This document shows positions 51,429 through 60,845 of a stretch of 64,000 bases of DNA, in pieces. Source of the DNA: Haloarcula japonica DSM 6131. Its GTDB lineage: Archaea > Halobacteriota > Halobacteria > Halobacteriales > Haloarculaceae. The stretch is from positions 439,199 through 503,198 of the forward strand of contig NZ_AOLY01000037.1 of assembly GCF_000336635.1 (NCBI RefSeq), in the 5' to 3' direction. How positions within the stretch are numbered: the stretch's first letter is position 1; every line of letters starts with the position of its first letter. Below the pieces are notes generated by a model. That model was not told the DNA's origin. It worked only from the letters and a program-made list of their open reading frames with translations, and ran no database searches. The translations under genes and the position numbers were made by a program.

Positions 51429-51812
51429 CTAATCGCCGATGGTCGTGTCGTACTTGACGTAGTTACCCAGCCAGCCGCCGAGGGCGCTCAGACCGAGGAA
51501 GTACGCGGCCGTCGTGAGCGTTCCCAGAACGAGCACGAGCAACCCCATCGCACCGAACACGCCCAGTGCTTCGGGAACGAACGTCAGAACCGCGGCCAGA
51601 AAGACGAACACGATCACGAAGAAGACCAGCGATATCGCCAGTCCGATGACGCCGGACAGGAACCCGACGCGAACCCCATCGTCTCGCTCGCCGCCCTCAA
51701 GGTAGCCGGCGATGCCGCCGCCCAGCAGCGGCGCGAGCGGGACGAACCCACTCAGCAACGCGGTTGCAACGGCTCCGATGACGGCGTTGACGAACGTGTC
51801 TCCCTCTCCCAT
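51429..51812 (-). CDS. DUF5518 membrane protein
   Basis: This 127-residue protein has the DUF5518 pattern: VNAVIGAVATALLSGFVPLAPLLGGGIAGYLEGG, a strongly hydrophobic middle, and LGTLTTAAYFLGLSALGGWLGNYV. It is paralogous to the gene at 50992-51372 and 57 bp upstream of it; the pair is probably one operon. Function unknown. Confidence 0.8.
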   Translation of the reverse strand: MGEGDTFVNAVIGAVATALLSGFVPLAPLLGGGIAGYLEGGERDDGVRVGFLSGVIGLAISLVFFVIVFVFLAAVLTFVPEALGVFGAMGLLVLVLGTLTTAAYFLGLSALGGWLGNYVKYDTTIGD

Positions 51813-51912
51813 TTCCCGGGGCTACTCCGGGGCTCGTGGTAGGTCTTGTGTTGGCGACACCGGCGTCGCCACTCGCGACGAAACAGTGAGAAAACGAAAC
51901 AGTTCAGCGACG

Positions 51913-52731
51913 TTAGAGGTCGGACTCGAAGTCGTCGAGTCCGTACGTCGGCTCGGCACCGCGGCGGTCGAGCGTCTCGTTGGCCAGCAGCCAGTAGACG
52001 ACCGACAGCGCTTTTCGCCCCTTGTTGTTCGTCGGGACGACCAGGTCGACGTTCGACGTGGTGTTGTTGGAGTCACACATCGCGATGACCGGGATGCCGA
52101 CCGTGATGGCCTCCTTGACAGCCTGGGCATCACCGATCGGGTCGGTGACGACCACGATGTCAGGCTCGATGTAGCCGTCGTAGTCGGGGTTGGTCAGCGT
52201 GCCGGGAATGAACCGGCCGGTGCGGACGCGCGCGCCGATAGCTTCGGCGAATTTCTCGGCCGGGAACCGGCCGTACTGGCGCGACGACGCGGCCAGAATC
52301 TGCTCCGGCTCGTAGTTGGCCAGGAAGTCCGCGGCGGTACGGATGCGCTCGTCGGTCATCGAGACGTCCAGCACGTAGAGCCCGTCGGTCCGGACGCGGT
52401 GGATGAACCGCTCCATGTCCTGGGTCTTCTGCTGGGTCCCGATGTGGACACCGGCACCGAGGTAGTCCTCGACAGGGATGAGGAGGTCGGCCTCCGACTG
52501 CTCGTCGGGCATGACGTCCTCGTCCAGCTGTGGGCCGGCGGCCTCGTCGGCGTCGGCCGCTTCGTCGGCGTCCGTGTCGTCGGTTGGTTCGGCCTCTGTC
52601 GCCTCTTCGGCGTCGTCGGCGGGCTGTTCGGCTTCCGTTTCGGTCTCCGCGTCGACCGCTTCGTCGTCCTCATCGGACGGGTCGAAGTCGGAATCGGACG
52701 CGTCGAGACCTTCTTTTTCGTTGCCGCTCAT
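51913..52731 (-). CDS. rps2: 30S ribosomal protein S2 with acidic N-terminal extension
   Basis: This 272-residue protein has a canonical S2 body from about residue 75: [59 protein letters not shown] and [19 protein letters not shown]. The N-terminal 70 residues are a run of Asp, Glu and Ala. It is the last gene of the ribosomal/RNA polymerase operon; its start overlaps the eno stop (ATGA). Confidence 0.97.
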   Translation of the reverse strand: MSGNEKEGLDASDSDFDPSDEDDEAVDAETETEAEQPADDAEEATEAEPTDDTDADEAADADEAAGPQLDEDVMPDEQSEADLLIPVEDYLGAGVHIGTQQKTQDMERFIHRVRTDGLYVLDVSMTDERIRTAADFLANYEPEQILAASSRQYGRFPAEKFAEAIGARVRTGRFIPGTLTNPDYDGYIEPDIVVVTDPIGDAQAVKEAITVGIPVIAMCDSNNTTSNVDLVVPTNNKGRKALSVVYWLLANETLDRRGAEPTYGLDDFESDL

Positions 52732-53933
52732 ACTGCGTTGTCCTCGATACGGATTAGTTCGTTCAGCTTGGCTGTGCGCTCGCCGCCGACCGCGCCGGTC
52801 TTGATGAACGGTGCGTCAGTGGCGACAGCGAGGTGTGCGATCGTCGTGTCTTCCGTCTCACCGCTGCGGTGGGAGACGACGGACTCGTAGCCGCTTGCCG
52901 TCGCCAGTTCGATGGCGTCGACGGCGTCGGTGAGCGTCCCGATCTGGTTCGGCTTGATCAGGATGGAGTTCCCGGCGTCGGCGTTGATACCGGCCTGCAG
53001 GCGCTCGACGTTCGTGACGAACAGGTCGTCACCGCAGACGAGCGTCTGGTCACCGACCTGTGCGGTCAGATCCGCGAAGGCCTCGTAGTCGTTCTCGTCG
53101 AGGGGGTCCTCGACGTAAACGAGGTCGTACTCCTCGACCTTCCCGGCGATGTACTCTATCTGCTCCTCGGTGGACTTGACGCCGTCGTCGTAGACGTAGC
53201 CGTCCGCCTCGTCGTCGTAGAGTTCTGCGCCAGCGACGTCAAGGCCGAAGGAGATTGCGAAGCCGAAGTCGTCGGCGACGGTCTCGACGGCCTCGTCCAT
53301 GATCTCGAACGCTTCGTCGTCCGAAATCGATGGCGCCCAGGCCCCTTCGTCGCCCTTGCCCGCTGGCAGGTCGCGGTCGGCCAGGATGTCGTGGACCTCC
53401 TGGTGGACCGCGGCGTTGGCGAAGACAGCCTCCTCGACGCTCGGTGCGCCGACGGGGGCTGCGAGGAACTCCTGAATGTTCGTGGCATCCGCGGCGTGCT
53501 CGCCGCCGCCGATGATGTTGCCCAGCGGCGTCGGGTACTCGTTGCCCCGGAACGTGCCGCCGAGGTGCTGGTACAGCGGTGCGCCCAGCACGTCAGCACC
53601 GGCCTTTGCGGCCGCCATCGAGATGGCGACAGCGCTGTTGGCTCCGATGCCGGAGAAGTCGTCGGTGCCGTCGGCGGCGTGGAGCGCCGCGTCAACATCG
53701 CGCTGGTTCCCGGCGTGGACCTCACCGATGAGTCGCGGGAGTGCCTCCTCGCGGGCCTTGGCGATGGCCTCGTTGGCGGGGAGCTCGATGGCCTCGTACT
53801 CGCCCGTGCTTGCGCCGCTCGGTGCCTTGCCACGACCGAAGCCCCCACTCTCGGTGAGGACGTCGGCCTCGACAGTCGCGTTCCCGCGGGAGTCGAGGAC
53901 GCGGCGGAGTCGTACGTCAGTGATGAGCGTCAT
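52728..53933 (-). CDS. eno: Enolase (phosphopyruvate hydratase)
   Basis: This 401-residue protein has enolase landmarks: [29 protein letters not shown], the Mg ligands in the barrel, [28 protein letters not shown] and [18 protein letters not shown]. It interconverts 2-phosphoglycerate and PEP. Its place inside the ribosomal/RNAP operon is an archaeal trait. It begins 2 bp after the rpoK stop. Confidence 0.97.
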   Translation of the reverse strand: MTLITDVRLRRVLDSRGNATVEADVLTESGGFGRGKAPSGASTGEYEAIELPANEAIAKAREEALPRLIGEVHAGNQRDVDAALHAADGTDDFSGIGANSAVAISMAAAKAGADVLGAPLYQHLGGTFRGNEYPTPLGNIIGGGEHAADATNIQEFLAAPVGAPSVEEAVFANAAVHQEVHDILADRDLPAGKGDEGAWAPSISDDEAFEIMDEAVETVADDFGFAISFGLDVAGAELYDDEADGYVYDDGVKSTEEQIEYIAGKVEEYDLVYVEDPLDENDYEAFADLTAQVGDQTLVCGDDLFVTNVERLQAGINADAGNSILIKPNQIGTLTDAVDAIELATASGYESVVSHRSGETEDTTIAHLAVATDAPFIKTGAVGGERTAKLNELIRIEDNAV

Positions 53934-53935
53934 CG

Positions 53936-54109
53936 TTAATCACTCCTGTTGACCGTGAATGGTAGGACGCCAGCGTCGTACTCCTCGGCGGCGATGAGTA
54001 TCGGCTGGGTGTGTTCCGTCTCGATAAGCACGGGAGCACCGTGGGCCAACTGCAGCGCTCGCGCGCCGAGTTTGCGGGCCTTCTCGTAGCGGCTTTCCTG
54101 TGCGTTCAT
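53936..54109 (-). CDS. rpoK: DNA-directed RNA polymerase subunit K
   Basis: This 57-residue protein reads [20 protein letters not shown]... and continues [20 protein letters not shown], the RpoK/Rpb6/omega signature including [16 protein letters not shown] and the conserved Pro-Ile-x-Ile-Ala. Subunit K helps assemble the largest subunit. Its ATG overlaps the rpoN stop (ATGA), and its TAA is 2 bp before the eno start. Confidence 0.95.
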   Translation of the reverse strand: MNAQESRYEKARKLGARALQLAHGAPVLIETEHTQPILIAAEEYDAGVLPFTVNRSD

Positions 54110-54306
54110 TGGTAGGGTGAGACGATGTCGACGAGGTCCTTATGTGAGACGAGCATCCGGCGACAGCAGTGCCGCTCAACGCCGAGTTCGTCGAGGACCT
54201 TCTCCGGGTCCTCGGGCTCCTCGGCCTCGCGGGTGCGTGCTTTGAACTCTTCCCAGTGCTCGCCGACGACGTTACCGCACGTGAAACACCGAACCGGTAC
54301 CATCAT
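54106..54306 (-). CDS. rpoN: DNA-directed RNA polymerase subunit N
   Basis: This 66-residue protein opens [21 protein letters not shown], with the zinc site CFTCG ... HCCRRM, as in archaeal RpoN and eukaryotic Rpb10. It anchors the D-L subassembly. It lies between S9 and RpoK. A second ATG at 54303 is an equally possible start. Confidence 0.97.
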   Translation of the reverse strand: MMVPVRCFTCGNVVGEHWEEFKARTREAEEPEDPEKVLDELGVERHCCRRMLVSHKDLVDIVSPYQ

Positions 54307-54318
54307 ACCTGAATCACC

Positions 54319-54717
54319 TTAGCGGTACGATTTCTGGTAGCGGGCCCGCGCACCGGGGCCGCCCCACTTCTTGGGTTCGGACTGGCGAACGTCGTTGACC
54401 AGCAGCGAGCGATCGAATTCCATGAACGCGTCACGGAGTTCGGCGTCGTTGGTGTGGTCGACAAGTCCGCGAGCGATGGCGGTTCGGGCGGCGTCTGCCT
54501 GCCCCATGACGCCGCCACCTTCGACGGACACTTCCACGTCGACCTCGCCGCGGAGGTCGTCCTCAGCGATGCGGAACGGTTCCAGCATCTTGAGCTGCGC
54601 CAGCTCGGGGTCGACGAGTTCGACCGGCTGCGAGTCGATACGCACGCGGCCCTCACCCTCGCGAACGGTCGCGCGGGCGACGGCGGTCTTCTTCTTGCCA
54701 GACGTGTTCGTTACCAT
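54319..54717 (-). CDS. rps9: 30S ribosomal protein S9
   Basis: This 132-residue protein has [29 protein letters not shown] at the N-terminus, [20 protein letters not shown] in the centre and the conserved C-terminal Arg-Ala-Arg-Tyr-Gln-Lys-Ser-Tyr-Arg tail that contacts P-site tRNA. Overlaps L13 by 7 nt. Confidence 0.97.
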
Positions 54718-55148
54718 GTCTTGTTCGCTCCAAGCGTTTCGCTGATCTCGCCCAGCGTGACGAACTTGATGTTCGACAGTCGGTCAAGCGACGTGCCGTC
54801 TAGAACCTCGCCGTCCTCGTCGTACGGGTTGCCGAGGTAGACACGGACGCTCTCGAACGCCTCGCGGCCACGCTGCTTCTTGTGGGGCAGCATGCCACGG
54901 ATGGTGCGCTTGAAGATGCCGTCCGGTCGCTTGGGGTAGAAGTACCCGTTGTCGTTACCGATGTCGACACGTTTCTCGTACTTCTCTACGATCTGCTCCT
55001 CTCGGCCGGTGATCACGGCGCGTTCGGCGTTGACGACGGCGACCGTCTCGCCATCGAGTGCCTGTTCGGCGACCTGTGATGCGACGCGGCCCATGATACA
55101 GTCGCGGGCATCAACGATGACATCCGCGTCGAATTCTGCGACGCTCAT
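54711..55148 (-). CDS. rpl13: 50S ribosomal protein L13
   Basis: This 145-residue protein has [20 protein letters not shown] near the start, [35 protein letters not shown] in the centre, and the family C-terminus. It binds the large subunit early in assembly. Its ATG overlaps the L18e stop by four bases. Confidence 0.97.
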
Positions 55149-55495
55149 CGGATCACCCGGACGTGGGAGCCTTCTGGGTTGTTTTCAATTGCCTGTTCGA
55201 GTGATACAGCCTCTCCAACCTGGTCGATCTTCGTCTCGGCGGTTCCGGAGAAGTCGACAGCGGCGACGGTGACGTCCTTCTGCAGGACACCGGAGCCAAG
55301 CACCTTGCCGGGCACAACGACGGTTTCGTCTTCCTGGGCGTATCGTTCGATACGGCCGAGGTTGACTTCCGCGTGTGTGCGCCGTGGCTTTTCTAAGCGC
55401 TCGGCGACGTCGCCCCAGACAGCACCGCCCGAACTGCGGGCGGCTGACTTCAGGTCGGCGATGAGACTACTGAGTCTCGGGTTCGTCTTACTCAT
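55145..55495 (-). CDS. rpl18e: 50S ribosomal protein L18e
   Basis: This 116-residue protein has [42 protein letters not shown] and [28 protein letters not shown], the L18e/L15-like fold. It begins the second half of the ribosomal/RNAP operon, directly downstream of tRNA-Leu(CAG). ATG 55495 is the start; the frame is open upstream through the tRNA gene. Confidence 0.96.
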   Translation of the reverse strand: MSKTNPRLSSLIADLKSAARSSGGAVWGDVAERLEKPRRTHAEVNLGRIERYAQEDETVVVPGKVLGSGVLQKDVTVAAVDFSGTAETKIDQVGEAVSLEQAIENNPEGSHVRVIR

Positions 55496-55519
55496 ATGAT
55501 TCCTCCGTTGTGGGAAAAG

Positions 55520-55604
55520 TGCAGGGAGCAGGATTTGAACCTGCGGACCCCTACGGGACAGCGCCCTGAACGCTGCGCCGTTGGCCAAACTTGGCTATCC
55601 CTGC
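55520..55604 (-). tRNA. tRNA-Leu (anticodon CAG)
   Basis: A class II tRNA of 85 nt on the minus strand. Acceptor arms GCAGGGA / TCCCTGC pair fully with discriminator A. The anticodon loop TTCAGGG gives CAG. A long variable arm and the T-arm CAGG-TTCAAAT-CCTG type follow. No intron. It lies between rpoD and rpl18e inside the operon. Confidence 0.93.
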
Positions 55605-55708
55605 GCGCGATTGTTCGTTTTGCGTGCCCCGTAAAACCCCTTTCGGTCCTCGCGCTCGGGGAGCGGGCGGTCATCGGTAGTGGTGGGGTGTGTCGGGGCA
55701 TTGTGTCG

Positions 55709-56488
55709 TTACAGTTGGACTGCGTCTTTCAGTTCGGTCGCGCGGTCACGCAGCGTCTCGACCGCGCGCAGGACCAGTTCCTCGGTGGTGAACGACCCGT
55801 CCGTCTCGACGTGGAACACGAACGCGTTCGGCACGTCCGAAACCTCGACGTCCTTGCCGGGGTAGCGGTTCCGAAGGTCGTTGTCGAACTCGTCTGTCGC
55901 GACGAGTTCGCCGTTAGTGGCGTCGCCGGCAGCGTGTTCGGCTGCCTGCTCTTCGATGACGCCACGCAGGATGTTCGGGTCGTCGTCCTCGAACTCGCCG
56001 AGGTCGCCGACGACTTCCACCTGCTGGAGGTGTCGGTAGCCGACGGCCACGCCACCCTGATGTTTGGCGTGTTCCCGACCGGTATCGAGGACGGCGTCGG
56101 CCTCGACTTCGAGACGTTGGCCCTCCTTGAGATCGATGATCGGGATGTTGTCGTCGGCCGCCTCGACCATCGGGTCCGAGGAGACGAGGTCGCTGGAGTA
56201 GGCCGTGGCCGGCCCGTCGACGGATAGCGACAGCGTCACCTCGTCGCCGATCTCGAAGTCGTCGAGGTCGGTCGTCAGCGGGACCAGTCCCAGTCGGAGA
56301 CCGATCTGCTCGTTGAACATCACGCTGGTGTTCTCGATGACGCGGACGGTGTCGATACTGAACGTCGGCACGTCCGCGACCATCGCTCGCCGGATGCCGT
56401 TGGCGAAGGCCGGCGTGATGCCGCGCACGAGGATTCGGGCCTCGCGCTCGCCGCGTTCGACGAACTCAACCTCGTAGTCCTGTGTCAT
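55709..56488 (-). CDS. rpoD: DNA-directed RNA polymerase subunit D
   Basis: This 259-residue protein has the alpha/Rpb3 dimerisation domain with [49 protein letters not shown]. It forms the D-L platform for RNAP assembly. The protein has no cysteine at all, so the Fe-S cluster domain found in many archaeal D subunits has lost its ligands, as is usual in haloarchaea. It follows S11 in the operon by 3 bp. Confidence 0.97.
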   Translation of the reverse strand: MTQDYEVEFVERGEREARILVRGITPAFANGIRRAMVADVPTFSIDTVRVIENTSVMFNEQIGLRLGLVPLTTDLDDFEIGDEVTLSLSVDGPATAYSSDLVSSDPMVEAADDNIPIIDLKEGQRLEVEADAVLDTGREHAKHQGGVAVGYRHLQQVEVVGDLGEFEDDDPNILRGVIEEQAAEHAAGDATNGELVATDEFDNDLRNRYPGKDVEVSDVPNAFVFHVETDGSFTTEELVLRAVETLRDRATELKDAVQL

Positions 56489-56491
56489 TGG

Positions 56492-56881
56492 TTAGAATCC
56501 GGAGTTCTTGGGTGCACGAGTACCGTCGTGCGGGGTCGGCGTGACGTCCTCGATGCGACCGATCTCCAGACCCGCTCGGGCGAGTGCGCGGATCGTCGCC
56601 TGCGCACCCGGACCGGGCGAGGTCTGGAGGTTGCCGCCGGGACCACGGACCCGAACATCGACGCCTTCGACGCCGCGGTCGAGGGCCTTCTCCGCAACGA
56701 CCTCTGCCATCTGCATCGCCGCGTACGGCGACGCTTCGTCGCGGTTCTGCTTGACGACCGTCCCGCCGGAGCTCTTTGCGAGCGTCTCCGCGCCGGTCTG
56801 GTCGGTGATGGTGATGATCGTGTTGTTGAACGATGCGTGTACGTGGGCGATGCCCCAGATGTCTTCGGTTTCTTCGCTCAT
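56492..56881 (-). CDS. rps11: 30S ribosomal protein S11
   Basis: This 129-residue protein has [24 protein letters not shown], the [20 protein letters not shown] block and the C-terminal [16 protein letters not shown]. It shapes the 30S platform. Its start overlaps the S4 stop by ATGA. Confidence 0.97.
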   Translation of the reverse strand: MSEETEDIWGIAHVHASFNNTIITITDQTGAETLAKSSGGTVVKQNRDEASPYAAMQMAEVVAEKALDRGVEGVDVRVRGPGGNLQTSPGPGAQATIRALARAGLEIGRIEDVTPTPHDGTRAPKNSGF

Positions 56882-57393
56882 TCTTGGGCCTCCGCGCGCT
56901 CAGGATGGAGTTCGTCCGACAGCGAGCTGTGCTCGTCGAAGCCGACCGAGCTCTCGACGGCGGTCTCCACCGTCATACCGGGTCGGGTGACGCGAGCGTC
57001 GTCCAGCACGATGTGTCCGTGGACGATGAACTGGCGGGCCTGCTCGGGCGTGTTCGCGTAGCCCTTGCGGTAAACGACCGTCTGCAGGCGACGCTCCAGC
57101 ACGTCGGTCACGTCGAGCGACAGCACGTCGTCGAGCTGGTCCTGCTCGTTGAGGATGCCGTAGCGCTTGAGCCGAGCGAGGAACTCCTCGGACTCGGTCT
57201 CGTGCTCGCCGGCGCTGCCCAGCAGCTTCCGGGCCTCACGGCGGTAGCCACGGAGCTCGGACTGCGCGCGCCAGAGCTCTTCTTTGTTCTTCAGGCCGTA
57301 GCGGCCGATGAGGTTGGCCTCATCGGCAATACGCTCGCCCTGGAAGGGATGATTCGGCGTCTCGTAGAACTTCGTGTTTGAACCAAGCGCCAT
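56878..57393 (-). CDS. rps4: 30S ribosomal protein S4
   Basis: This 171-residue protein has the archaeal S4/S9e body with S4 RNA-binding domain ([41 protein letters not shown]) and N-terminal [13 protein letters not shown]. It nucleates 30S assembly. Its ATG overlaps the S13 stop. Confidence 0.97.
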   Translation of the reverse strand: MALGSNTKFYETPNHPFQGERIADEANLIGRYGLKNKEELWRAQSELRGYRREARKLLGSAGEHETESEEFLARLKRYGILNEQDQLDDVLSLDVTDVLERRLQTVVYRKGYANTPEQARQFIVHGHIVLDDARVTRPGMTVETAVESSVGFDEHSSLSDELHPERAEAQE

Positions 57394-57926
57394 TATTCGT
57401 CATCCTCCGCAGCGGCTTCCTCGGCCTGCTCTTCCTTGATCGCCTCGACGTTGACGCCGATGGTCCCCTCCGTCCGGCCGGTGGACTTGGTCCGCTGTCC
57501 ACGGACCTTCTGGCCGCGCTTGTGGCGGACACCGCGGTAGGAGTCGATCATCTTCATGCGGTTGATGTCCTGCCGGCGGGTGAGCTGGAGGTCGTTGCCG
57601 GTCTCGTGGGTGGTCTCACCGGTGAAGTAGTCCTTCTGGTGATTGGTCATCCACGCGGGCACCTCGTCGGCGAAGTTCTCGACGTGGTCGACGACGCGCT
57701 CGATGACGTCGTCGTCGAGCTTGCCGAAGACAGCGCGCCGGTCGACGTCCGCCTTCTGGGCGATAATTCGGGCGGCCCGGTGGCCGATACCGTTCAGTTC
57801 TGTCAGTGCTCGCTCGACGGATTTCGTCCCGTCGAGGTCTGTCTGTCCGATACGGACGAAATAGCGGATGTCCTCCTCCTCTTCGGCATCCGCGTCCTCG
57901 CCCGCGTTGGGGTCTTCTGCACTCAT
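57393..57926 (-). CDS. rps13: 30S ribosomal protein S13
   Basis: From ATG 57926 this 177-residue protein has a short acidic N-terminal extension, then RYFVRIGQTDLDGTKSVERALTELNGIGHRAARII and the C-terminal RRQDINRMKMIDSYRGVRHKRGQKVRGQRTKSTGR. An acidic Glu/Ala tail ends it. It is the first protein gene of the operon, 21 bp after tRNA-Ser(GCT). Confidence 0.97.
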   Translation of the reverse strand: MSAEDPNAGEDADAEEEEDIRYFVRIGQTDLDGTKSVERALTELNGIGHRAARIIAQKADVDRRAVFGKLDDDVIERVVDHVENFADEVPAWMTNHQKDYFTGETTHETGNDLQLTRRQDINRMKMIDSYRGVRHKRGQKVRGQRTKSTGRTEGTIGVNVEAIKEEQAEEAAAEDDE

Positions 57927-57947
57927 ATGTAGGTACTGATGGGTGAG

Positions 57948-58032
57948 CGTCGTGGCGGGGATTCGAACCCCGGAGGCTGTACGCCACAGAGTTAGCAACC
58001 CTGCGCCTTGGGCCAGGCTTGGCTACCACGAC
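57948..58032 (-). tRNA. tRNA-Ser (anticodon GCT)
   Basis: A class II tRNA of 85 nt on the minus strand. Acceptor arms GTCGTGG / CCACGAC pair fully with discriminator G. The anticodon loop TTGCTAA gives GCT. A long variable arm and the T-arm GGGG-TTCGAAT-CCCC follow. No intron. It lies at the head of the ribosomal operon. Confidence 0.93.
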
Positions 58033-58119
58033 ACGCGTTCTATGACACTCGCGCCCGCGGCACGCGGACTCGGGGGCTGGTCCCCCTACACGAGTCTATC
58101 CGATTCTATTCCGGGGTTG

Positions 58120-58127
58120 TATTTAAA
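58120..58127 (-). promoter_or_regulatory. Promoter of the tRNA-Ser/S13 operon
   Basis: On the minus strand TTTAAATA preceded by CGTTGCG forms a strong TATA box about 90 bp before tRNA-Ser(GCT), placing transcription start near 58096. It could drive the tRNA and the ribosomal genes together. Confidence 0.65.
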
Positions 58128-58251
58128 CGCAACGAAGGGGGCCGGCCGCGTGAGTGTTCGACATGGCCACTGAGACATGTAATACCAAGCCTCACAGCAC
58201 GGCCGGACGTCGGCCCAACGTTATTCGTCCTGGGGCTGCGTGCGTCCACAC

Positions 58252-58551
58252 ATGCACTGGCGCGTCACCGATGGCGGCAGCAGCGTCGACCCGACCGACC
58301 GACCGGCGGTCCGCGACCACCTGGAGCGGTTCGCGGGGACCGGCACCGTTACCGAGGCGGATGACGGGACGCTCCGGGCGGACTTCAGCGGCCGGACCCA
58401 CGTCACGGTGGCCCCCGACGGCACGGTTGAGACAGGAATGCCGCTCCATTCGTTCGACGGAGCGCCAGAGGGGCTGGTGTTCGACCACGACAGCGGGGAG
58501 CTCCGGGTCGAACTGGGTGATGAGAATGTCTACGTGTTCCGCCGCCCGTAG
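58252..58551 (+). CDS. Small conserved haloarchaeal protein
   Basis: This 99-residue acidic protein starts MHWRVTDGGSSVDPTDRPAVRDHLERF. The remainder appears all-beta: DGTLRADFSGRTHVTVAPDGTVETGMPLHSF, then FDHDSGELRVELGDENVYVFRRP. No motif is recognised and function is unknown. Its last eight codons and stop lie in a perfect 29-bp tandem duplication. Confidence 0.6.
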   Translation: MHWRVTDGGSSVDPTDRPAVRDHLERFAGTGTVTEADDGTLRADFSGRTHVTVAPDGTVETGMPLHSFDGAPEGLVFDHDSGELRVELGDENVYVFRRP

Positions 58552-58581
58552 TGAATGTCTACGTGTTCCGCCGCCCGTAGT
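58524..58581 (+). repeat. Perfect 29-bp tandem duplication at a gene 3' end
   Basis: Two identical 29-bp units (58524-58552 and 58553-58581) cover the last codons and TAG of the small gene. The second copy lies wholly after the stop. The identity suggests a recent event. Confidence 0.95.
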
Positions 58582-58712
58582 CTCAGATTCTGTGCGCACG
58601 CGAGAATCGAATACTTATCGACAGGCTATCCACCGTATTCGGACCACGCAGCCGATTGCCCGCGTTCACCGGGTCACAATCCTTATCGCATCTCCGGAGC
58701 CTATCCCTGTGC

Positions 58713-59774
58713 ATGAATACAGACGACGTACGCGAGCGCCTGCGAGCGGTCGAGGACCCGGACCTTGGGGACGATATCGTCTCGCTCGGGCTGATCAACA
58801 GCATCGACGTGACTGACGACGAGGTCAGCATCGACCTGGCGCTCGGTGCCCCGTACTCGCCGACGGAGACGAGCATCGCGAACGAGGTCCGCGAGGCGCT
58901 GGGCGACATCGACCGCGAGATCGACCTCTCGGCGAGTGTCGACCGCGGCGTCCCGGAAGCGGAAGACCCACTGCCGAAGGTCAAGAACGTCATCGCAGTC
59001 GCCTCGGGCAAGGGCGGCGTCGGCAAGTCGACCGTCGCGGTGAACCTCGCCGCCGGCCTCTCGCGGCTCGGCGCGCGCGTCGGTCTGTTCGACGCCGACG
59101 TGTACGGGCCGAACGTCCCCCGGATGCTCGACGCCGACGAGCAACCGCGCGCGACAGAGGACGAGGAAATCATTCCCGTCGAGAAACACGGGATGAAGCT
59201 GATGAGCATGGACTTCCTCGTCGGCAAGGATGACCCGGTCATCTTCCGCGGCCCGATGGTCGACAACGTCCTCACGCAACTGTGGGATGACGTGCTCTGG
59301 GGCGAACTCGACTACATGGTCGTGGACCTGCCGCCGGGGACCGGCGACACGCAGTTGACGATGCTCCAGCAGGTGCCCGTCTCCGGAGCCGTCATCGTCA
59401 CGACGCCGGAGGAGGTCGCCCTCGACGACGCCCGGAAGGGCCTGCGGATGTTCGGTCGCCACGAAACCCCCGTCCTGGGCATCGTCGAGAACATGTCGTC
59501 GTTCGTCTGTCCCGACTGTGGCGGCACACACGACATCTTCGGCAGCGGCGGCGGCCGCGAGTTCGCCGACGAGACTGAGATGCCGTTCCTCGGCGAGATC
59601 CCGCTCGACCCCGAAGTCAGAGAGGGCGGAGCCACCGGCGAGCCGCTCGTCCTCGACGAGGACAGCGACGTCGGCGAGTCGTTCCGCGACATCGCCGCCC
59701 GTACCGCCAACATGCAGGGTATCATCCACCGGAAGCGACAGAGCGACAGCCAGCGCGCCCAGCCCGAACAGTAG
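58713..59774 (+). CDS. Mrp/NBP35-family Fe-S cluster carrier ATPase
   Basis: This 353-residue protein has an N-terminal MIP18-like (DUF59) domain of about 80 residues (VRERLRAVEDPDLGDDIVSLGLINSI), then a P-loop ATPase with deviant Walker A SGKGGVGKSTVAVNLA, DADVYGPN and the Cys pair CPDCGG near residue 265. It probably carries or inserts [4Fe-4S] clusters. ATG 58713 gives the canonical start. Confidence 0.93.
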   Translation: MNTDDVRERLRAVEDPDLGDDIVSLGLINSIDVTDDEVSIDLALGAPYSPTETSIANEVREALGDIDREIDLSASVDRGVPEAEDPLPKVKNVIAVASGKGGVGKSTVAVNLAAGLSRLGARVGLFDADVYGPNVPRMLDADEQPRATEDEEIIPVEKHGMKLMSMDFLVGKDDPVIFRGPMVDNVLTQLWDDVLWGELDYMVVDLPPGTGDTQLTMLQQVPVSGAVIVTTPEEVALDDARKGLRMFGRHETPVLGIVENMSSFVCPDCGGTHDIFGSGGGREFADETEMPFLGEIPLDPEVREGGATGEPLVLDEDSDVGESFRDIAARTANMQGIIHRKRQSDSQRAQPEQ

Positions 59775-59837
59775 CGGACCAGCAACTGAAGACAGCAATC
59801 GCTCAGGTGTCGGGGGAGACAGAGAGAAAGAACCGAG

Positions 59838-60029
59838 TTACGCTTCGACGGGGTTGTTCATCTTCCGGGTGACGTAGCCGGCGATGCGGTTGCGGACACC
59901 CTTGGACTCGATGTTGGTCAGTTCCTCGACGACGTCTTTGTTGTGTTCGAAGTCGGCACCGAAGGCGTCGGGGTATCGCTCCATGAGGAGCGTCCCGGTC
60001 TTCTTGACGTAGGCGGGTTTGATTGCCAT
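59838..60029 (-). CDS. rps17e: 30S ribosomal protein S17e
   Basis: This 63-residue protein begins [23 protein letters not shown] and holds [28 protein letters not shown], the archaeal S17e signature. Convergent with the Mrp gene, 63 bp apart. Confidence 0.97.
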   Translation of the reverse strand: MAIKPAYVKKTGTLLMERYPDAFGADFEHNKDVVEELTNIESKGVRNRIAGYVTRKMNNPVEA

Positions 60030-60218
60030 GCGCGCTACTTGCTTGGTCGCACTCAAAAAGGGTTCGGAACGGACCACGCACGCGAACGTTTATCAGGAGG
60101 GGTGGAACCAACCGCTGCCGTGCGCTGACCGTCGGCGTGGCAGGTTTCGCGGGAGTGCGACACAGCCTGTCACCGACTGCGGTGTGTCGCCTGTTCGCTC
60201 TAATTCTGTACGGAGTCC

Positions 60219-60845
60219 CTACCACTCGGCGTCGATCAGGTCACGTATGCGCTCGAACGCGACTCGCTCGCGTTCGCCGCCAGCCGTCTCGACCACGGAC
60301 TCGAAGTACGCGAGGCGGTCCAGCAACATCTCGCGGTCATAGCTCGGCACGTCCAGCCGCGAGGCCGCGACCGTCGCCTCGACGACGGCGGCGTGGCCGC
60401 GGTTCGTCGTCGGTACCACGCGCCGCTCGACGGTGCTGTCGACGGGGCGCAGCGCCCACTCGACCCACTGCGTGTCACCCTCCGATCCGGAGTCACGCTG
60501 TTCGATATCGACCTCTACCCAGGCGTCCGCGCTGTCGAGAATCGGCTCGTCCTCCTCCCGGACCGACAGCGCCGCCTCGGCGAAATCGACCGGGTCACGC
60601 GTGAACTGAACGTAGCCGCTGCCGCGCTCTCGGAAGTTCCGCCAGGTCCGGGTCCGGCCCCACGTCGTCGCGGTGACTGGGCCGTTGCCGTCCGGGGCAT
60701 GGACCCCGAGAGCGGCGACGTTCCAGCGCTTGTTCGGCCCCAGCGTGGTGACGACCGTCTCGGTAACGCCGGCGAGGGCGACGGGCCACCCCGTCCCGGA
60801 GCCATCAGCGTCTGGCTCACTATCGTCAGCCGAACCCGCCGTCAC
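60219..60845 (-). CDS. DUF447 family protein
   Basis: This 208-residue protein begins at GTG 60845, overlapping the stop of the CitG-like gene. DUF447 features are TETVVTTLGPNKRWNVAALGVHA, TWGRTRTWRNFRERGSGYVQFTRDPVDFAEAALS and RGHAAVVEATVAASRL. The fold resembles split-barrel flavin reductases. In methylotrophs and methanogens this family clusters with tetrahydromethanopterin biosynthesis genes. It is the last gene of the cofD operon. Confidence 0.85.
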   Translation of the reverse strand: MTAGSADDSEPDADGSGTGWPVALAGVTETVVTTLGPNKRWNVAALGVHAPDGNGPVTATTWGRTRTWRNFRERGSGYVQFTRDPVDFAEAALSVREEDEPILDSADAWVEVDIEQRDSGSEGDTQWVEWALRPVDSTVERRVVPTTNRGHAAVVEATVAASRLDVPSYDREMLLDRLAYFESVVETAGGERERVAFERIRDLIDAEW

